The notes: generated from the sequence alone by a model not told the origin. A DNA stretch of 64,000 bases from Bacillus sp. FJAT-44742 (GCF_002797315.1 NZ_KZ454937.1:256658-320657); one strand, 5' to 3'; shown: positions 25,505 to 34,521, counted from the first letter of the stretch. Program-made: numbers and translations.

Positions 25505-25538
25505 ACAAAAACCCTCTTTATAAGGAGGGCTTTTTTGT
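25505..25538 (+). terminator. Terminator
   Basis: ACAAAAACCCTC-TTTATAAG-GAGGGCTTTTTTGT, 70 bases before the hydrolase gene. Confidence 0.65.
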
Positions 25539-25607
25539 TTGCATGATTGGTTGTTGGAGTACCACTATATTTCATACCATGTATACTTTTATTGGAGGTT
25601 TTATTTT

Positions 25608-26222
25608 ATGCGTAAGTGGATAGGAGCTCTTTCGATATCCTTGGCAGCTGGAATTTTTAGTGCAAATCAAATGGAGGCATCAAGTACTCATACCGTACAA
25701 AGTGGAGATACCCTCTGGTCTATCGCAAACCAAAATGATGTAAGTGTGGAGGAACTAAAGAATACAAATAACCGAGGCGGAACGAAAATTTATATTGGGG
25801 AATCCTTACAACTTCCATCGTCCGAAAATGAGCACAGTACATCCGATAAGCCATATGAAGGGGACGTTACAGAGGAAGAAAAACGGTTGTTATCCCAGAT
25901 CGTTACAGCTGAAGCTGCGGGAGAGCCATATGAAGGTCAAGTAGCTGTAGCAGAAGTCGTTCTAAATAGAGTGGACAGCTCTAAGTTTCCTGATACCATT
26001 CAAGACGTTGTCTATGAGCCAGGACAATTTTCACCAGTGTTGGACGGATCTATAAACCAACCGCCGGTAGAATCGGCTGATCACGCTGTAGAAGAGGCGT
26101 TAGAAACAGGTGGTTCAGGAAACGATTCTTTGTTTTTCTATAACCCTGAAATAGCAACAACCCATTGGAATGCCACAAGAGAAGAGACGATGACGATAGG
26201 AAATCATGTCTTTTCTAAATAA
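25608..26222 (+). CDS. LysM + SleB/CwlJ-type cell-wall hydrolase
   Basis: 204 aa from the ATG at 25608 (ATTGGAGG upstream, directly before the signal peptide MRKWIGALSISLAAGIFSANQMEA). LysM domain about 25-70 (HTVQSGDTLWSIANQNDVSVEELKN), then a Hydrolase_2 domain (about 85-204: LLSQIVTAEAAGEPYEGQVAVAEVVLNRVDSSKFP, VVYEPGQFSPVLDGS, FYNPEIATTHW). Family members are lytic enzymes for spore cortex (SleB, CwlJ) or cell wall; YkvT-like LysM fusions are the nearest architecture. The Glu in TAEAAGE is the expected catalytic residue. Confidence 0.88.
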   Translation: MRKWIGALSISLAAGIFSANQMEASSTHTVQSGDTLWSIANQNDVSVEELKNTNNRGGTKIYIGESLQLPSSENEHSTSDKPYEGDVTEEEKRLLSQIVTAEAAGEPYEGQVAVAEVVLNRVDSSKFPDTIQDVVYEPGQFSPVLDGSINQPPVESADHAVEEALETGGSGNDSLFFYNPEIATTHWNATREETMTIGNHVFSK

Positions 26223-26393
26223 GGAAAAAATAAAAGATTAGTAAACATAAACGCTAGTTTTCTACTTAAAATTGTTCATTTTATTGAATAGGAAAAAGTA
26301 GGTTTTGAAGGGATAATATTCAACATAGTACTTACATACCTTGGAGGTCCCTTTTAGCAATCAGTACTAGAGAGAGAAAGGACCAATGTAGCT

Positions 26394-27260
26394 ATGAAGA
26401 CAAAAAGGCACTACTTCGTTATTATGTTTGCCGCAACCATACTTTTTGTGTATGCAGGAATTCTTTGGGAGAGAGACATCGCAGAATCACATGCTGCCGA
26501 TCCTTCAGAAGGAATAGTCAGTGAAGCGGAAAATGGGTTATTGGTTAGATCATCTCCTGATCCTTCTTCTTCTGTGATCGGAGGACTACCTAATGGAACA
26601 GAAGTCACAATTCAGGATATACACGGAGATTGGGGCGAGATTCAAGTCGATGGAAGCGTGGGATATATCAGTCTTTCTTATGTGACATTACGAGCTTCTG
26701 CTTCCGATTCTTCCTCTGTTATCGAAGAGGAAGTGATAGCGATTGATCCAGGCCACGGCGGAAAGGATGCTGGCGCAGAAGCCTTTGGTCTACAAGAGAA
26801 AGAAGTAGCCTTGGACATCGGTCAGCGGGTACAAGAGAAGTTAGAAGGGCGTGGGGCTGAGGTAGTGATGACACGTACAAGTGATGTGTTTGTCGAGTTG
26901 TCAGAGCGAGCCCGTATCGCCAATGAGGCGAATGCCAGCTCCTTTATCAGTATTCATGCGAATGCTGCCCCTGGAGAGGCTCAAGGAACCGAAACCTTTC
27001 ATTACCCTGAAAGTGAAAGCAGTGAAGAATTAGCATCCTATATTCAAGAAGAATTGCTGAAAGAATTAGGAACAACGGACCGAGGAGTCAAAAGTGAGAA
27101 TTTTTCTGTGCTATCCCAAACAGACATGCCCGCCGTGTTAGCTGAAGTTGCTTTTATCGATCACGAGTCAGACGCTTAGAAGCTTCAATCGAATGAGTAT
27201 AGAGAAAAGGCGGCAGAGGCCATTATCAGAGGAATAGAGAAGTACTACCACAATCAGTAA
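26394..27260 (+). pseudogene. SH3b + Amidase_3 N-acetylmuramoyl-L-alanine amidase with amber stop
   Basis: Signal-anchor (about 8-28), SH3b domain (about 38-95: GLLVRSSPDPSSSVIGGLPNGTEV...GYISLSYV) and Amidase_3 (from about 115: IDPGHGGKDAGAEA, LQEKE, SIHAN, PAVLAEVAF). The frame stops at TAG 27177-27179 after DHESDA, but continues without another stop to 27260 (KLQSNEYREKAAEAIIRGIEKYYHNQ). The paralog at the window start has GAA at this place (SDAEKLQ), so a single G-to-T change explains the stop. All catalytic residues precede the stop; the missing 27 residues form the last helix of the fold. Either truncated but possibly folded, or a sequencing error. Confidence 0.8.
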
Positions 27261-27814
27261 AGAGAAGGGGGAATTTCTCCTTTTCACCCGTGTTGTTCAG
27301 TTAAGAAGAAAGTCTATGGGAAATCCCTTTCTTGTTTTTATTATGAAAAAAAGTCAGAAAAATCAAATATTCCCTTAACCCCATTTTTATACAAAAGACC
27401 TATATGATGGTATATAAGACTCCAACCTTCCCCCATGTGCCAGGCAGAGAAGTTATTTTTTCTCTTATCGCCACCTATGTTTATGGTTAATTTAGTTATG
27501 TCCGGTTATTGATCAAACTAAGAAGCTATTGGATGCTGGGTATAAGTGAGTGGGTGGGGTATCATCTAATAATTAGTAATGGGTTTATTTTCTTCGTGGT
27601 TATTTCCTTCTAGCTTGACAAAAGAAAAATATACCCAGTATAATTAAAGAAATATTTTTGCATTAAGGAAACAATTTGTCTTTAAGGGAAATTCTTTCCT
27701 CCCAGAAATGTTTGCTCGTAATGAATAAAGAAGATACTCTTCATTTCTCTTTAAGAATGATAAAGTGGGAAATAGATTATCGGTAAAAACGTTTATTGTT
27801 TAGTCTCAGGTATG
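27261..27814. other. Intergenic region with repeat R2
   Basis: No gene seen. R2 copy 1 occupies 27299-27435. Confidence 0.4.
27299..27435. repeat. Repeat R2, copy 1
   Basis: AAGAAAGTCTATGGGAAATC, CTTGTTTTTATTATGAAAAA, AGTCAGAAAAATCAAAT, TTTTTATACAAAAGACCTAT. The same order recurs at 48417 and, in part, at 31868 and 24545. Confidence 0.6.
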
Positions 27815-27852
27815 AAGAAGTAACGGACTGTGTTTAGCCGTTACTTCTTTTA
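27812..27852 (+). terminator. Terminator-like hairpin before the lipoprotein gene
   Basis: GAAGTAACGG...CCGTTACTTCTTTT. It lies only about 40 bases before the next start codon. Confidence 0.6.
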
Positions 27853-27892
27853 ATGACATAAAAAATACCAACAATGATGAGGAGGAAGCTTC

Positions 27893-29422
27893 ATGCGATT
27901 TTGCAGTCGAAAGGTCGGGTTACCCGTTTTTATAATGTTCGTAATTCTTCTGACTGGGTGTTTACATTCTCAGGAAGAAGTCAACAGGGATGAAACAGAA
28001 CAAAAAAACGAAGAAGAGCAGCTTCAGGAAAAAAAGAGTGTATCTATGGACATTCACATTCCAAGATGGTTGGAAGCTGATCATACCCCCGTTTTTGATA
28101 ACCAGGGGTTAAGATATAGAGATTACAGTAATGTCATGCATGCCATTTCCATAGCAGGAGGAATCAGTCGTGACAGTGAGATGGGTCATGATCATTACCG
28201 TCCAGAATTAGCACAAGAAGTGATGGCTCAACAGGCAAGATTATGGTTAGACTTACTGGGCGAGGTTAAGGAGTCCTTTTTGTTGGAAGGGTCTCTGATT
28301 CCTTATGTGATGGAAACGAAAGAAGGCTGGAAAGTACAAGGAGAGCCAGATCTAGCAGACTATTCGCACGGTGTTTACGCATACCATATGCATCATCGGG
28401 CGGAACGCTGGGAGGAACACGGTCTCTTTGAATCTATCATTCATGAACCGACGGATTACATAACCTCATTCGGCCGTTTTTTATTGGATTCCAGATATGA
28501 GGATGGGAAGTTTTATCACGATTCCCGACTTCAATCTTTTGATACTGAGAGCATGAGTCACGGTCTTGCAGGTATTCACGGTCATGCCTATGCGTGGGTG
28601 CGTTGGGCCAAGCCTGGTGGAGCGGATGACATGGGAAGATTGGATAAATCTCAGTTAGCTGGCTGGTTAGGTTATGACCCTAAGGATCTGGTTCAAGTGG
28701 CAAGGGAGGTTAAGGAGGTTCTTGATGAATCCTGGGATGAGGATCTAGCGATCTATGATTTTGGAGATGGAACGGAATACAGTCTGGACACGTTAGGTTC
28801 ATTAATACGAGGGCAAAAAGCCCTTTATGAAATTTTATATGTCTACGGTGATGAACAAGGAAAGGAAGAAGGAAGGGTACTTTTTGAACGTACCGCCAGC
28901 ATTCTGGATGGTGTATTGGAAAGTGGTGAAGTCATGAAGCCTTGGGGGATTCCCTCCCACATTGACTTTACGGAAGAGGGGGTAAAAGTGGCATCCGATA
29001 CGGTGGATACGGAACAGTTGTGGGAGTTTGTGAACCATGTATCTGGAGGTTTTGCTTTTACCCGGGAAAGAGAAGGAACATCCATGTTCCTCAATGAACA
29101 CCGACCTGACCTGCAAACCTCTTTGGGATCATTGACAGATCAAATGCTGAAAGGGGCTTTACATTATCAACTTGAGGATGACTATTTAGCAAGTGAGTTG
29201 GATTTTGAGACAGGGGACATCACTGACTCTCGTCGTTCAGCTTCTGCTATCGGGCTATTTGTGACTGCGGCCGGCAACGCTTACCAGTTGGGCGATGCTT
29301 TTGAACAGGCTAGTGACTGGGAAGAACATGACTCAGAGGTCGTGGAGAGAAGCCGACAGCTATATGATGTAATCGTACAACATGCTGAACTGCTTGAAAA
29401 CGAGTTTGTCATCAGAGAATGA
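27893..29422 (+). CDS. Large lipoprotein of unknown function (509 aa)
   Basis: Lipobox LLTGC (Cys23) and an acidic/Gln linker to about residue 50, then a long mostly helical domain. Ribosome site GAGGAGGAAGC. Notable stretches: HAISIAGGISRDSEMGHDHY, SMSHGLAGIHGHAYAWVRWA, LDTLGSLIRGQKALYEI, MKPWGIPSHIDFT, SDTVDTEQLWEFVNHVSGG and SRRSASAIGLFVTAAGNAY. The regularly spaced Gly-rich turns between helices suggest an alpha/alpha toroid like six-hairpin glycosidases, but I recognise no family and see no clear catalytic pair. Stands alone between terminators. Confidence 0.7.
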   Translation: MRFCSRKVGLPVFIMFVILLTGCLHSQEEVNRDETEQKNEEEQLQEKKSVSMDIHIPRWLEADHTPVFDNQGLRYRDYSNVMHAISIAGGISRDSEMGHDHYRPELAQEVMAQQARLWLDLLGEVKESFLLEGSLIPYVMETKEGWKVQGEPDLADYSHGVYAYHMHHRAERWEEHGLFESIIHEPTDYITSFGRFLLDSRYEDGKFYHDSRLQSFDTESMSHGLAGIHGHAYAWVRWAKPGGADDMGRLDKSQLAGWLGYDPKDLVQVAREVKEVLDESWDEDLAIYDFGDGTEYSLDTLGSLIRGQKALYEILYVYGDEQGKEEGRVLFERTASILDGVLESGEVMKPWGIPSHIDFTEEGVKVASDTVDTEQLWEFVNHVSGGFAFTREREGTSMFLNEHRPDLQTSLGSLTDQMLKGALHYQLEDDYLASELDFETGDITDSRRSASAIGLFVTAAGNAYQLGDAFEQASDWEEHDSEVVERSRQLYDVIVQHAELLENEFVIRE

Positions 29423-29471
29423 TAGGAAATTCTGAAACAAAAGATAATAATAGGATACTTTTTCTTATTCA

Positions 29472-29497
29472 GCCCTTGATATTTCAAGGGCTTTTCT
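29472..29497 (+). terminator. Terminator of the 509-aa lipoprotein gene
   Basis: GCCCTTGA-TATT-TCAAGGGCTTTT. Confidence 0.75.
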
Positions 29498-29662
29498 GAA
29501 TTTGCAGGGGCAAAACAAGTTCAGGTATGATAAACATATAATGTCAAAGATCAACTGAAATCTTTGCAATTTTTTTAATGAAGCACTAAATTTTCCGGAA
29601 ATCGTTTCTAGGGGAATTTACTAATTAGAAGGACTTAAAGCCAAGGTCGGAAGATCAAGACA

Positions 29663-29704
29663 AAAAGACCCCGGAAAGTCAATCATTGACTCTGGGGCCT
29701 TTTG
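29663..29704 (+). terminator. Long GC-rich terminator hairpin
   Basis: AAAAGACCCCGGAAAGTCAA-TCA-TTGACTCTGGGGCCTTTT. No gene directly upstream explains it, so an unannotated short transcript is possible. Confidence 0.6.
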
Positions 29705-29827
29705 CAAAATAAAAATCAACAAGACATGAGCAAGCGAGCAATTATTCATTGCTTTTTTTTAGTATAAAGGAAACAGTTCTTCTTATATATGGTTCCAAGG
29801 TGTGGATTTTCATTACTCTCTTTTACA

Positions 29828-29857
29828 CAAAAAACCATCCCTGAGGATGGTTTTTTG
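29828..29857. terminator. Terminator
   Basis: AAAAAACCATCC-CTGA-GGATGGTTTTTT, symmetric with A and T runs, so it can act in both directions. Confidence 0.7.
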
Positions 29858-29892
29858 TCATCGCATAAAATGGTGGAGTGATCCTATTTTTC

Positions 29893-30045
29893 CATAAAAA
29901 AAGAGAGTAGAAACTACATTTGTATTATAATACACTCCCTTCACAATTAGGAATAGTTCTTATTTATTATTTTTACAAATATTATTGTTAGTAGTTATTC
30001 ACTTATCATTATTCTCTAACTTAATAGAATACGGCTCTAATATGG
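29893..30045. repeat. Repeat R1, copy E (degenerate)
   Basis: Keeps TGTATTATAATACACTCC, AATTAGGAATAGTTCTTATT, and GAATACGGCTCTAATATGGA in R1 order; the hairpins and coding ends are lost. Confidence 0.55.
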
Positions 30046-30479
30046 ACAGTTTAGACAGGGTAGTTACTTATACTTTTTGCATAGAGATATTTATCCAGAT
30101 TCTAAAATGTCACGCATTAAATTTACTTTAATACAAAAATTGTATTTGATAATAAAGTGAGGAAGGATTTTCAACCCTATTTGTTTTAACTTTATTAGTA
30201 GGGGGGAGTTTTAGCGAATCTGTCATCGGGGAAGGAAAACTATAAGGAAGTTGCTTTAGAGTATTGAAAGGGGTGAAAAAATTTTTTTAAGGATTTTTCT
30301 TATAAAAAGATTCAATTACCGTATGTTTTTTTAATTAAGATTAATAAGGGATACCGCCAACATTTTGACATAAAACCCACGTTAAGAAAATAAATGGAAA
30401 ATAAAAGCTGATCTCTCCAACGCTAAGGAAAGATCAGTTAGATTTGAGCGTGTTAATTTGATACATAGGCATCCATAGT

Positions 30480-30506
30480 AAAACAAGGGTGACCAAGTCA
30501 CCCTTG
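30480..30506 (-). terminator. Terminator of the MerR-thioredoxin operon
   Basis: CAAGGGTGAC-CAA-GTCACCCTTG, followed on the minus strand by TTTTA. Confidence 0.75.
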
Positions 30507-30517
30507 CAATGAGTTGA

Positions 30518-30787
30518 TTATTGACCCAATCCTGCTGCTTTTAAAGATTCAATGTCAATTCCGTTATTTTTGCAACAATCCACTAATTCACCATTAATTG
30601 CAACGGCTGGAACAGATTTTACACCATATTGTTTTGCTTTTGTTTCACATTCGTTCTTGTCGCAACCTTTATTTAAATCGTAAACGACAACCTCACAATT
30701 ATCACAAGCTAAATCTTTCACTTGCTTGACGACATCCTCACATAAATAGCAACCAGATGTAAATACCTCTACTAATCGTTTAGCCAT
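30518..30787 (-). CDS. Cys-rich thioredoxin/glutaredoxin-like protein
   Basis: 89 aa thioredoxin-like fold: EVFTSGCYLCEDVVKQV (CxxC, Cys13/Cys16), a second part with cis-Pro motif SVPAVAINGELV. It also has extra cysteines (ACDNCE, GCDKNEC, VDCCKNNG), nine in total, which is high for this family and suggests metal or thiol handling. It starts two bases after the MerR gene stops, so the two form an operon. Similar small thioredoxin-like proteins accompany mercury and other metal regulators. Confidence 0.8.
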   Translation of the reverse strand: MAKRLVEVFTSGCYLCEDVVKQVKDLACDNCEVVVYDLNKGCDKNECETKAKQYGVKSVPAVAINGELVDCCKNNGIDIESLKAAGLGQ

Positions 30788-30789
30788 TT

Positions 30790-31197
30790 CTAATTCACTC
30801 CTTCAAAATTTTTAATAATTGGACATCCATTTTTTGGAATTCCAGAACCAGGACACTTTTCTGCTAAGTCCTCAAGTAATGTTTTCATTTGGTGTAAATC
30901 ATGAATTTTCGTTTCGATCTCTTTAATTTTACTTGTTGCAAAATGGTGCATTTCCTCTGAACGAAACTTTTCATCATTTGAAGCAGATAAAAGGCTTTTA
31001 ATTTCTTCGAGAGTAAACCCTAAATCTTGTGTTCGTTTGATGAATTTAATATCTTTCACGACTTCTTGAGGAAATTTTCTATATCCCGATTCCGTTCGAG
31101 GAGGCTCCGAAATCAACCCACGCCTTTCATAATATCGAATGGTTTCAATATTGACGTTTGCTTCTTTTGCTACCTGGCTTATTGTTAATCCTTCCAT
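30790..31197 (-). CDS. MerR-family regulator, mercury-type but lacking the first metal Cys
   Basis: 135 aa: MerR HTH (LTISQVAKEANVNIETIRYYERRGLI, GYRKFPQEVVKDIKFIKRTQDLGF), coiled coil, and metal loop EKCPGSGIPKNGCPIIK (Cys115, Cys125). The third ligand of mercuric MerR, a Cys near residue 79-80 (CRDM in Bacillus MerR), is Ser here (FRSEEMHHF), next to two His residues. So the sensor site is not a standard Hg(II) trigonal thiolate. It precedes the thioredoxin-like gene and probably controls that operon from the operator at 31229. Confidence 0.85.
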   Translation of the reverse strand: MEGLTISQVAKEANVNIETIRYYERRGLISEPPRTESGYRKFPQEVVKDIKFIKRTQDLGFTLEEIKSLLSASNDEKFRSEEMHHFATSKIKEIETKIHDLHQMKTLLEDLAEKCPGSGIPKNGCPIIKNFEGVN

Positions 31198-31224
31198 TCC
31201 ATCCCCTCCTCAGTTATTAGTATG

Positions 31225-31250
31225 TACTCTGTACTTTGGTACAGGGTCAA
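31225..31250 (-). promoter_or_regulatory. MerR-type promoter and operator
   Basis: On the minus strand TTGACC is followed by the imperfect palindrome CTGTACCAAAGTACAG (31229-31244) and, with a long spacer of roughly 19-20 bp, a weak -10 (CATACT). A dyad inside an overlong spacer is the signature of MerR-activated promoters. It lies 30 bases before the merR start. Confidence 0.65.
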
Positions 31251-32414
31251 TAGTAATTTTATCAAAAATTTAATTATTTGTATTTTGCCCGTTTATTCAA
31301 GAAGAATCTTTCCCATAAACGTTCGTTTTTGATATAAGTTGCATGATCATTTGAAACCCTTAAAATTCCCCGTAATTTTGGGTGAATTCAATTTTCAAAA
31401 ATCATACCAAAAACAAAGTTACAATATGTACTTAATTTATCCTTTTTGATAGAAAGAAGTTATACAAAATTAAAAGGTATTTTTATGGTGGCGTCTCTAA
31501 AAAACATATGCTATCGGTATCTACTCAGACTATAATTTATAATTAAATAAAAACCTCGTGATACGAGGTTTCAAACGTTGGTTAAATTCGGATATACTTC
31601 CCAAGTACGATTATCCAAAGTGCCTCCATTCCTCTTCAATAAAAAGAGGGTTTTATTAAACAAAAACCATGAAAGCAAGCAAAACTTTTATAAGATGCCT
31701 AAAGGGTGAGAGCCTTTTTCTCTTCCACTCAAATAACCCCAAAATTGGTAAATATGTTACTTCATTTGGGGCGGGAGAAAAGAAATCTAGGTTGAATATA
31801 GGGCGTGGAAGGAGAAAATAGCTTACATAACCTCAGTCAGCAAGACCAAAGGGTCCGGCGATATAAAAGTCAGAAAAATAAAACTATTTTAACCTTTACC
31901 TCTCATTTTTAAACAAAAGACCTATGTGTCAAGTAGAAAAGTCCATGTTTTCCCCATATCCTGGCATACATCCATTACTTTCTATATCAAAAGTGGAAGC
32001 CATCACCCCGGTGAATGAGGTAAGAGAAACAGCTAGGATGAAGATTATAGCGTATTTTTTAGCGACACCATGTTAAAAAGGAAAATTTGCTGATCAGTAT
32101 AGTAAATGCTGTTGTGTTTTATTTAGTTTAAATCTGTTTATGGCATGCTGCAGTGAAAATTTCGGAGTGGCTACATAGGAGGAGAAAAAATAGAAACGTA
32201 TAGTCTCTTGTTTCTTGGTACCTCTCCTTTTTTCCATTTTCACCAACCCCTTCTCTATGGCTTTTTTAAGAAAGTGACATTTGTTTCTCGCTGATTGTTT
32301 TTTTTAGAGACGAGAGACATGACCGTTTAGTGTAGGTACAGCCCCAAACTGGATGCGGGGAAATCAGGATGGGGAAAATGAGCGGTTAAATAATTTGTTT
32401 TATTTACAACGAGA
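31251..32414. other. 1.2-kb gene-free region with R2 copy
   Basis: No credible gene. Contains a hairpin AAACCTCG-TGATA-CGAGGTTT (about 31551-31572) and R2 copy 2. Confidence 0.45.
31868..31985. repeat. Repeat R2, copy 2 (partial)
   Basis: AAAGTCAGAAAAATAAAACT, then TTTTTAAACAAAAGACCTAT, GTTTTCCCCATATCCTGGCA; same order as at 27340 and 48470. Confidence 0.5.
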
Positions 32415-32448
32415 ATAAATCAGGTGGAGTCTTCCACATGATTTTTAA
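32415..32448 (-). terminator. Terminator of the xdhC-mocA operon
   Basis: On the minus strand AAATCATGTGGA-AGAC-TCCACCTGATTTATT. Confidence 0.6.
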
Positions 32449-32512
32449 CTTTCAAAAAGGCATTTTTTAAGCTTGGGGTGAACCAACAAAGGTTTTCATT
32501 GGGTGGTAACTT

Positions 32513-33118
32513 TTAACATTTTCTTATTGATTTGATTAAGTAATGATATTGCTGAGGGGTATCGACATCGATGAATTGTATTTCTTCATTTTCTTTAACG
32601 ATAATTCCTTGATTATTATTTCGAATAATATGGCGAGCCCCAGTATCTCCTTCTAACTTCCAAAGTTCAGGATATAATATTGAATTAATAATAATTGGTG
32701 GTCTGTAAATTCCATTGAAAGACGAGGCAATAAAGTCAGGTCTTTTTATTTTGTAGATAGAGATTAATCGATCAAGAAGTTTTTGTGAGATGAAAGGTTG
32801 GTCTGCGAGTAAAACCATGACAGCATCTGCTTGAAGGTCTTGAGCGATTTTTAGGCCAGCTTTAAGAGATACAGCTTGACCTTCATTAGATAACTTAGAC
32901 CTTTTAACAATGCAGTTGGATTGGGCAACAAGGAACTTTGATGGAAGCCATGTAAGGGGGTCTTCTTGATTTACCACTACAATAACTTTATCTAATTGAG
33001 AGTTTAGGGATGTTTCTAAGCTAATACTACCTAAGCTTTTTCCGTTGATAGGAATATCTAACTTAGGATACCCCATTCTTTGGCTTTGACCTGCGGCTAA
33101 ATAGATTCCACAAATCAA
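32513..33118 (-). CDS. MocA/PucB-like molybdenum cofactor cytidylyltransferase
   Basis: 201 aa nucleotidyltransferase fold: GIYLAAGQSQRMGYPKLDIPI (signature loop), VMVLLADQPFI (metal Asp), and GDTGARHII. It likely transfers CMP to molybdopterin to make the MCD form needed by xanthine-dehydrogenase-type enzymes. I use the TTG at 33118 because AAGGGGTG lies five bases upstream and the fold begins there; a longer frame to 33160 lacks a ribosome site. It overlaps the end of xdhC by 56 bases. Confidence 0.82.
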   Translation of the reverse strand: MICGIYLAAGQSQRMGYPKLDIPINGKSLGSISLETSLNSQLDKVIVVVNQEDPLTWLPSKFLVAQSNCIVKRSKLSNEGQAVSLKAGLKIAQDLQADAVMVLLADQPFISQKLLDRLISIYKIKRPDFIASSFNGIYRPPIIINSILYPELWKLEGDTGARHIIRNNNQGIIVKENEEIQFIDVDTPQQYHYLIKSIRKC

Positions 33119-34133
33119 GTTGGCACCCCTTCTTTCGGTTAGTTTTAATGACATCGGCAATAATACTTATTGCAATTTCATCTGGACCTTCAGCACCAAT
33201 TGCTATCCCAACTGGTGAATGAAGTTGTTCTGGTATTTTCTCTTTATTTAGTAATTGTTGGGTTCTTTTTCTGGGTCCTAAAATGCCTAGATATTTTAAT
33301 TTTTCTTGAATGAGAGACTGTAAGATTTCTTGGTCTTTTTGAAAATGGTGAGTCATAATGATAACTGAATCTTTGCTCGTTAATGGATAGGACTTTAACA
33401 ACCTACTTGGCCACTCTAGAATCACTTCATGAGCACTTGGGAAGTGTATAGGAGTACAATAATCTGGTCTCCAATCCGTTACAACCGTATAAAATCCCGT
33501 TTTTACAGCTATTTCAGCTAGTGGTCTTACATCAGGACCAGCACCAAAAATAATTAGCCGCGGTTTAGGGTGAAAAACTTGAACAAAGTAGTGGTTTAAG
33601 TTCTTTTTAAACAATTTATGATTGATGTTGTTCTCGAAAATTGAGCTTGAAACACTTTTTAGTTCATCATTGTTAAAATCTCCGAATTGAGGATGGTGTA
33701 CTGGTATGAAAATATAACTTAATACTGAATTGGAATGAGATAATTTCTTGATATGAAGAACGGGTACTCCTTTGTTTATATATTTATCTACAAGCTCTAA
33801 GTGTTTCTTGAGTTTAGCATCTACATATTCTAATAAAATTGATATCTTTCCATTACACCCATTACTGATTCCCCAACTAGTGTCATCATCTGTTTTCAAA
33901 TCATAAAAAAGTATACGAGATTGTTGATCCTTAAAGACTTCTGCCGCTCTTAATACAATATCATTTTCTAAACAACCACCACTTAATACACCAATTTGTA
34001 CATTGTCTTCAAAAACAAGCATCATTGTCCCTTCTTTACGATATGCAGAACCTTCAACGTTAATTATCGTAGCCAACACCATCTTTTGTTCGGATGTTCG
34101 AACGGATTGTAAAATGTTGAATCGTTCAATCAT
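33063..34133 (-). CDS. XdhC/CoxI-family Moco maturation factor (PucA-like)
   Basis: 356 aa. N-terminal XdhC domain (VLATIINVEGSAYRKEGTMMLV, GVLSGGCLENDIV) and C-terminal Rossmann-like domain (PRLIIFGAGPDVRPLAEIA, VIIMTHHFQKD, YLGILGPRKRTQQLL). XdhC binds molybdenum cofactor, promotes its sulfuration and inserts it into the hydroxylase. It is divergent from and about 1.6 kb away from the structural genes at 35750, with the YIEGIA pair between them. Confidence 0.88.
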   Translation of the reverse strand: MIERFNILQSVRTSEQKMVLATIINVEGSAYRKEGTMMLVFEDNVQIGVLSGGCLENDIVLRAAEVFKDQQSRILFYDLKTDDDTSWGISNGCNGKISILLEYVDAKLKKHLELVDKYINKGVPVLHIKKLSHSNSVLSYIFIPVHHPQFGDFNNDELKSVSSSIFENNINHKLFKKNLNHYFVQVFHPKPRLIIFGAGPDVRPLAEIAVKTGFYTVVTDWRPDYCTPIHFPSAHEVILEWPSRLLKSYPLTSKDSVIIMTHHFQKDQEILQSLIQEKLKYLGILGPRKRTQQLLNKEKIPEQLHSPVGIAIGAEGPDEIAISIIADVIKTNRKKGCQLDLWNLFSRRSKPKNGVS

Positions 34134-34274
34134 GTGGGCCTCCCTTAAAGTTCTATTAACATAGCTGATTTTATGATGAATAGCCCCATTGTAAATTTTT
34201 AATATGTAAAATAACTATGAAAGAAATAAAAGGATAGAACTTAATAAAAGGGTGATTTTTTGAAGTGGGTTAAA

Positions 34275-34304
34275 GAAAAAACGACCACTTCTTAAGTGAT
34301 CGTT
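34275..34304 (-). terminator. Terminator after the YIEGIA operon
   Basis: On the minus strand AACGATCACTT-AAG-AAGTGGTCGTTTTTT. Confidence 0.75.
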
Positions 34305-34320
34305 GGTAGTAGTTAAAATG

Positions 34321-34521
34321 TTATTTTTTAATGATGATATGATCCCCGCTTTTAAGTTCTAAGATATCTGCTAAAAATACTTCAGCAAGGTTATTTGAAA
34401 TATCGATTAATTCTTCCTGGTCTTTTGCTAATAAAGAAAGAGGAGCCCCGCCTAAATAACGATTTTTGTCCGTTGTCACCATGGCAAGTATTCCTTTGAT
34501 TTGTTCACCGTTATTACCCAT
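34321..34521 (-). CDS. Small partner (capping complex subunit) of the YIEGIA protein
   Basis: 66 aa: EQIKGILAMVTTDKNRYLGGAPLSLLAKDQEELIDISNNLAEVFLADILELKSGDHIIIKK. Its start overlaps the YIEGIA stop by one base. Public databases name such proteins as capping complex subunits for YIEGIA (recalled, not searched); the function of the complex is not known to me. GxLAMVTTDKNRYLGGAP is a strongly patterned stretch that may bind a small ligand or partner. Confidence 0.65.
   Translation of the reverse strand: MGNNGEQIKGILAMVTTDKNRYLGGAPLSLLAKDQEELIDISNNLAEVFLADILELKSGDHIIIKK

Larger units (their letters stand above)
29423..30479. other. 1.1-kb intergenic region
   Basis: No gene seen. Three terminator-like hairpins, R1 copy E and an AT-rich stretch with an imperfect CTGATCT/AGATCAG hairpin near 30410-30440. 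Confidence 0.45.

Noticed and set aside
25317..25508. 63-aa minus-strand frame with coding-like composition
   Set aside because: Starts with TTG without a suitable ribosome site and runs into the decayed secreted-protein copy; not independent enough to call.
27177..27179. Recoding of TAG as an amino acid
   Set aside because: TAG interrupts several genes, but these also carry frameshifts or TAA stops, and intact genes such as ttdA end normally; ordinary decay is simpler.
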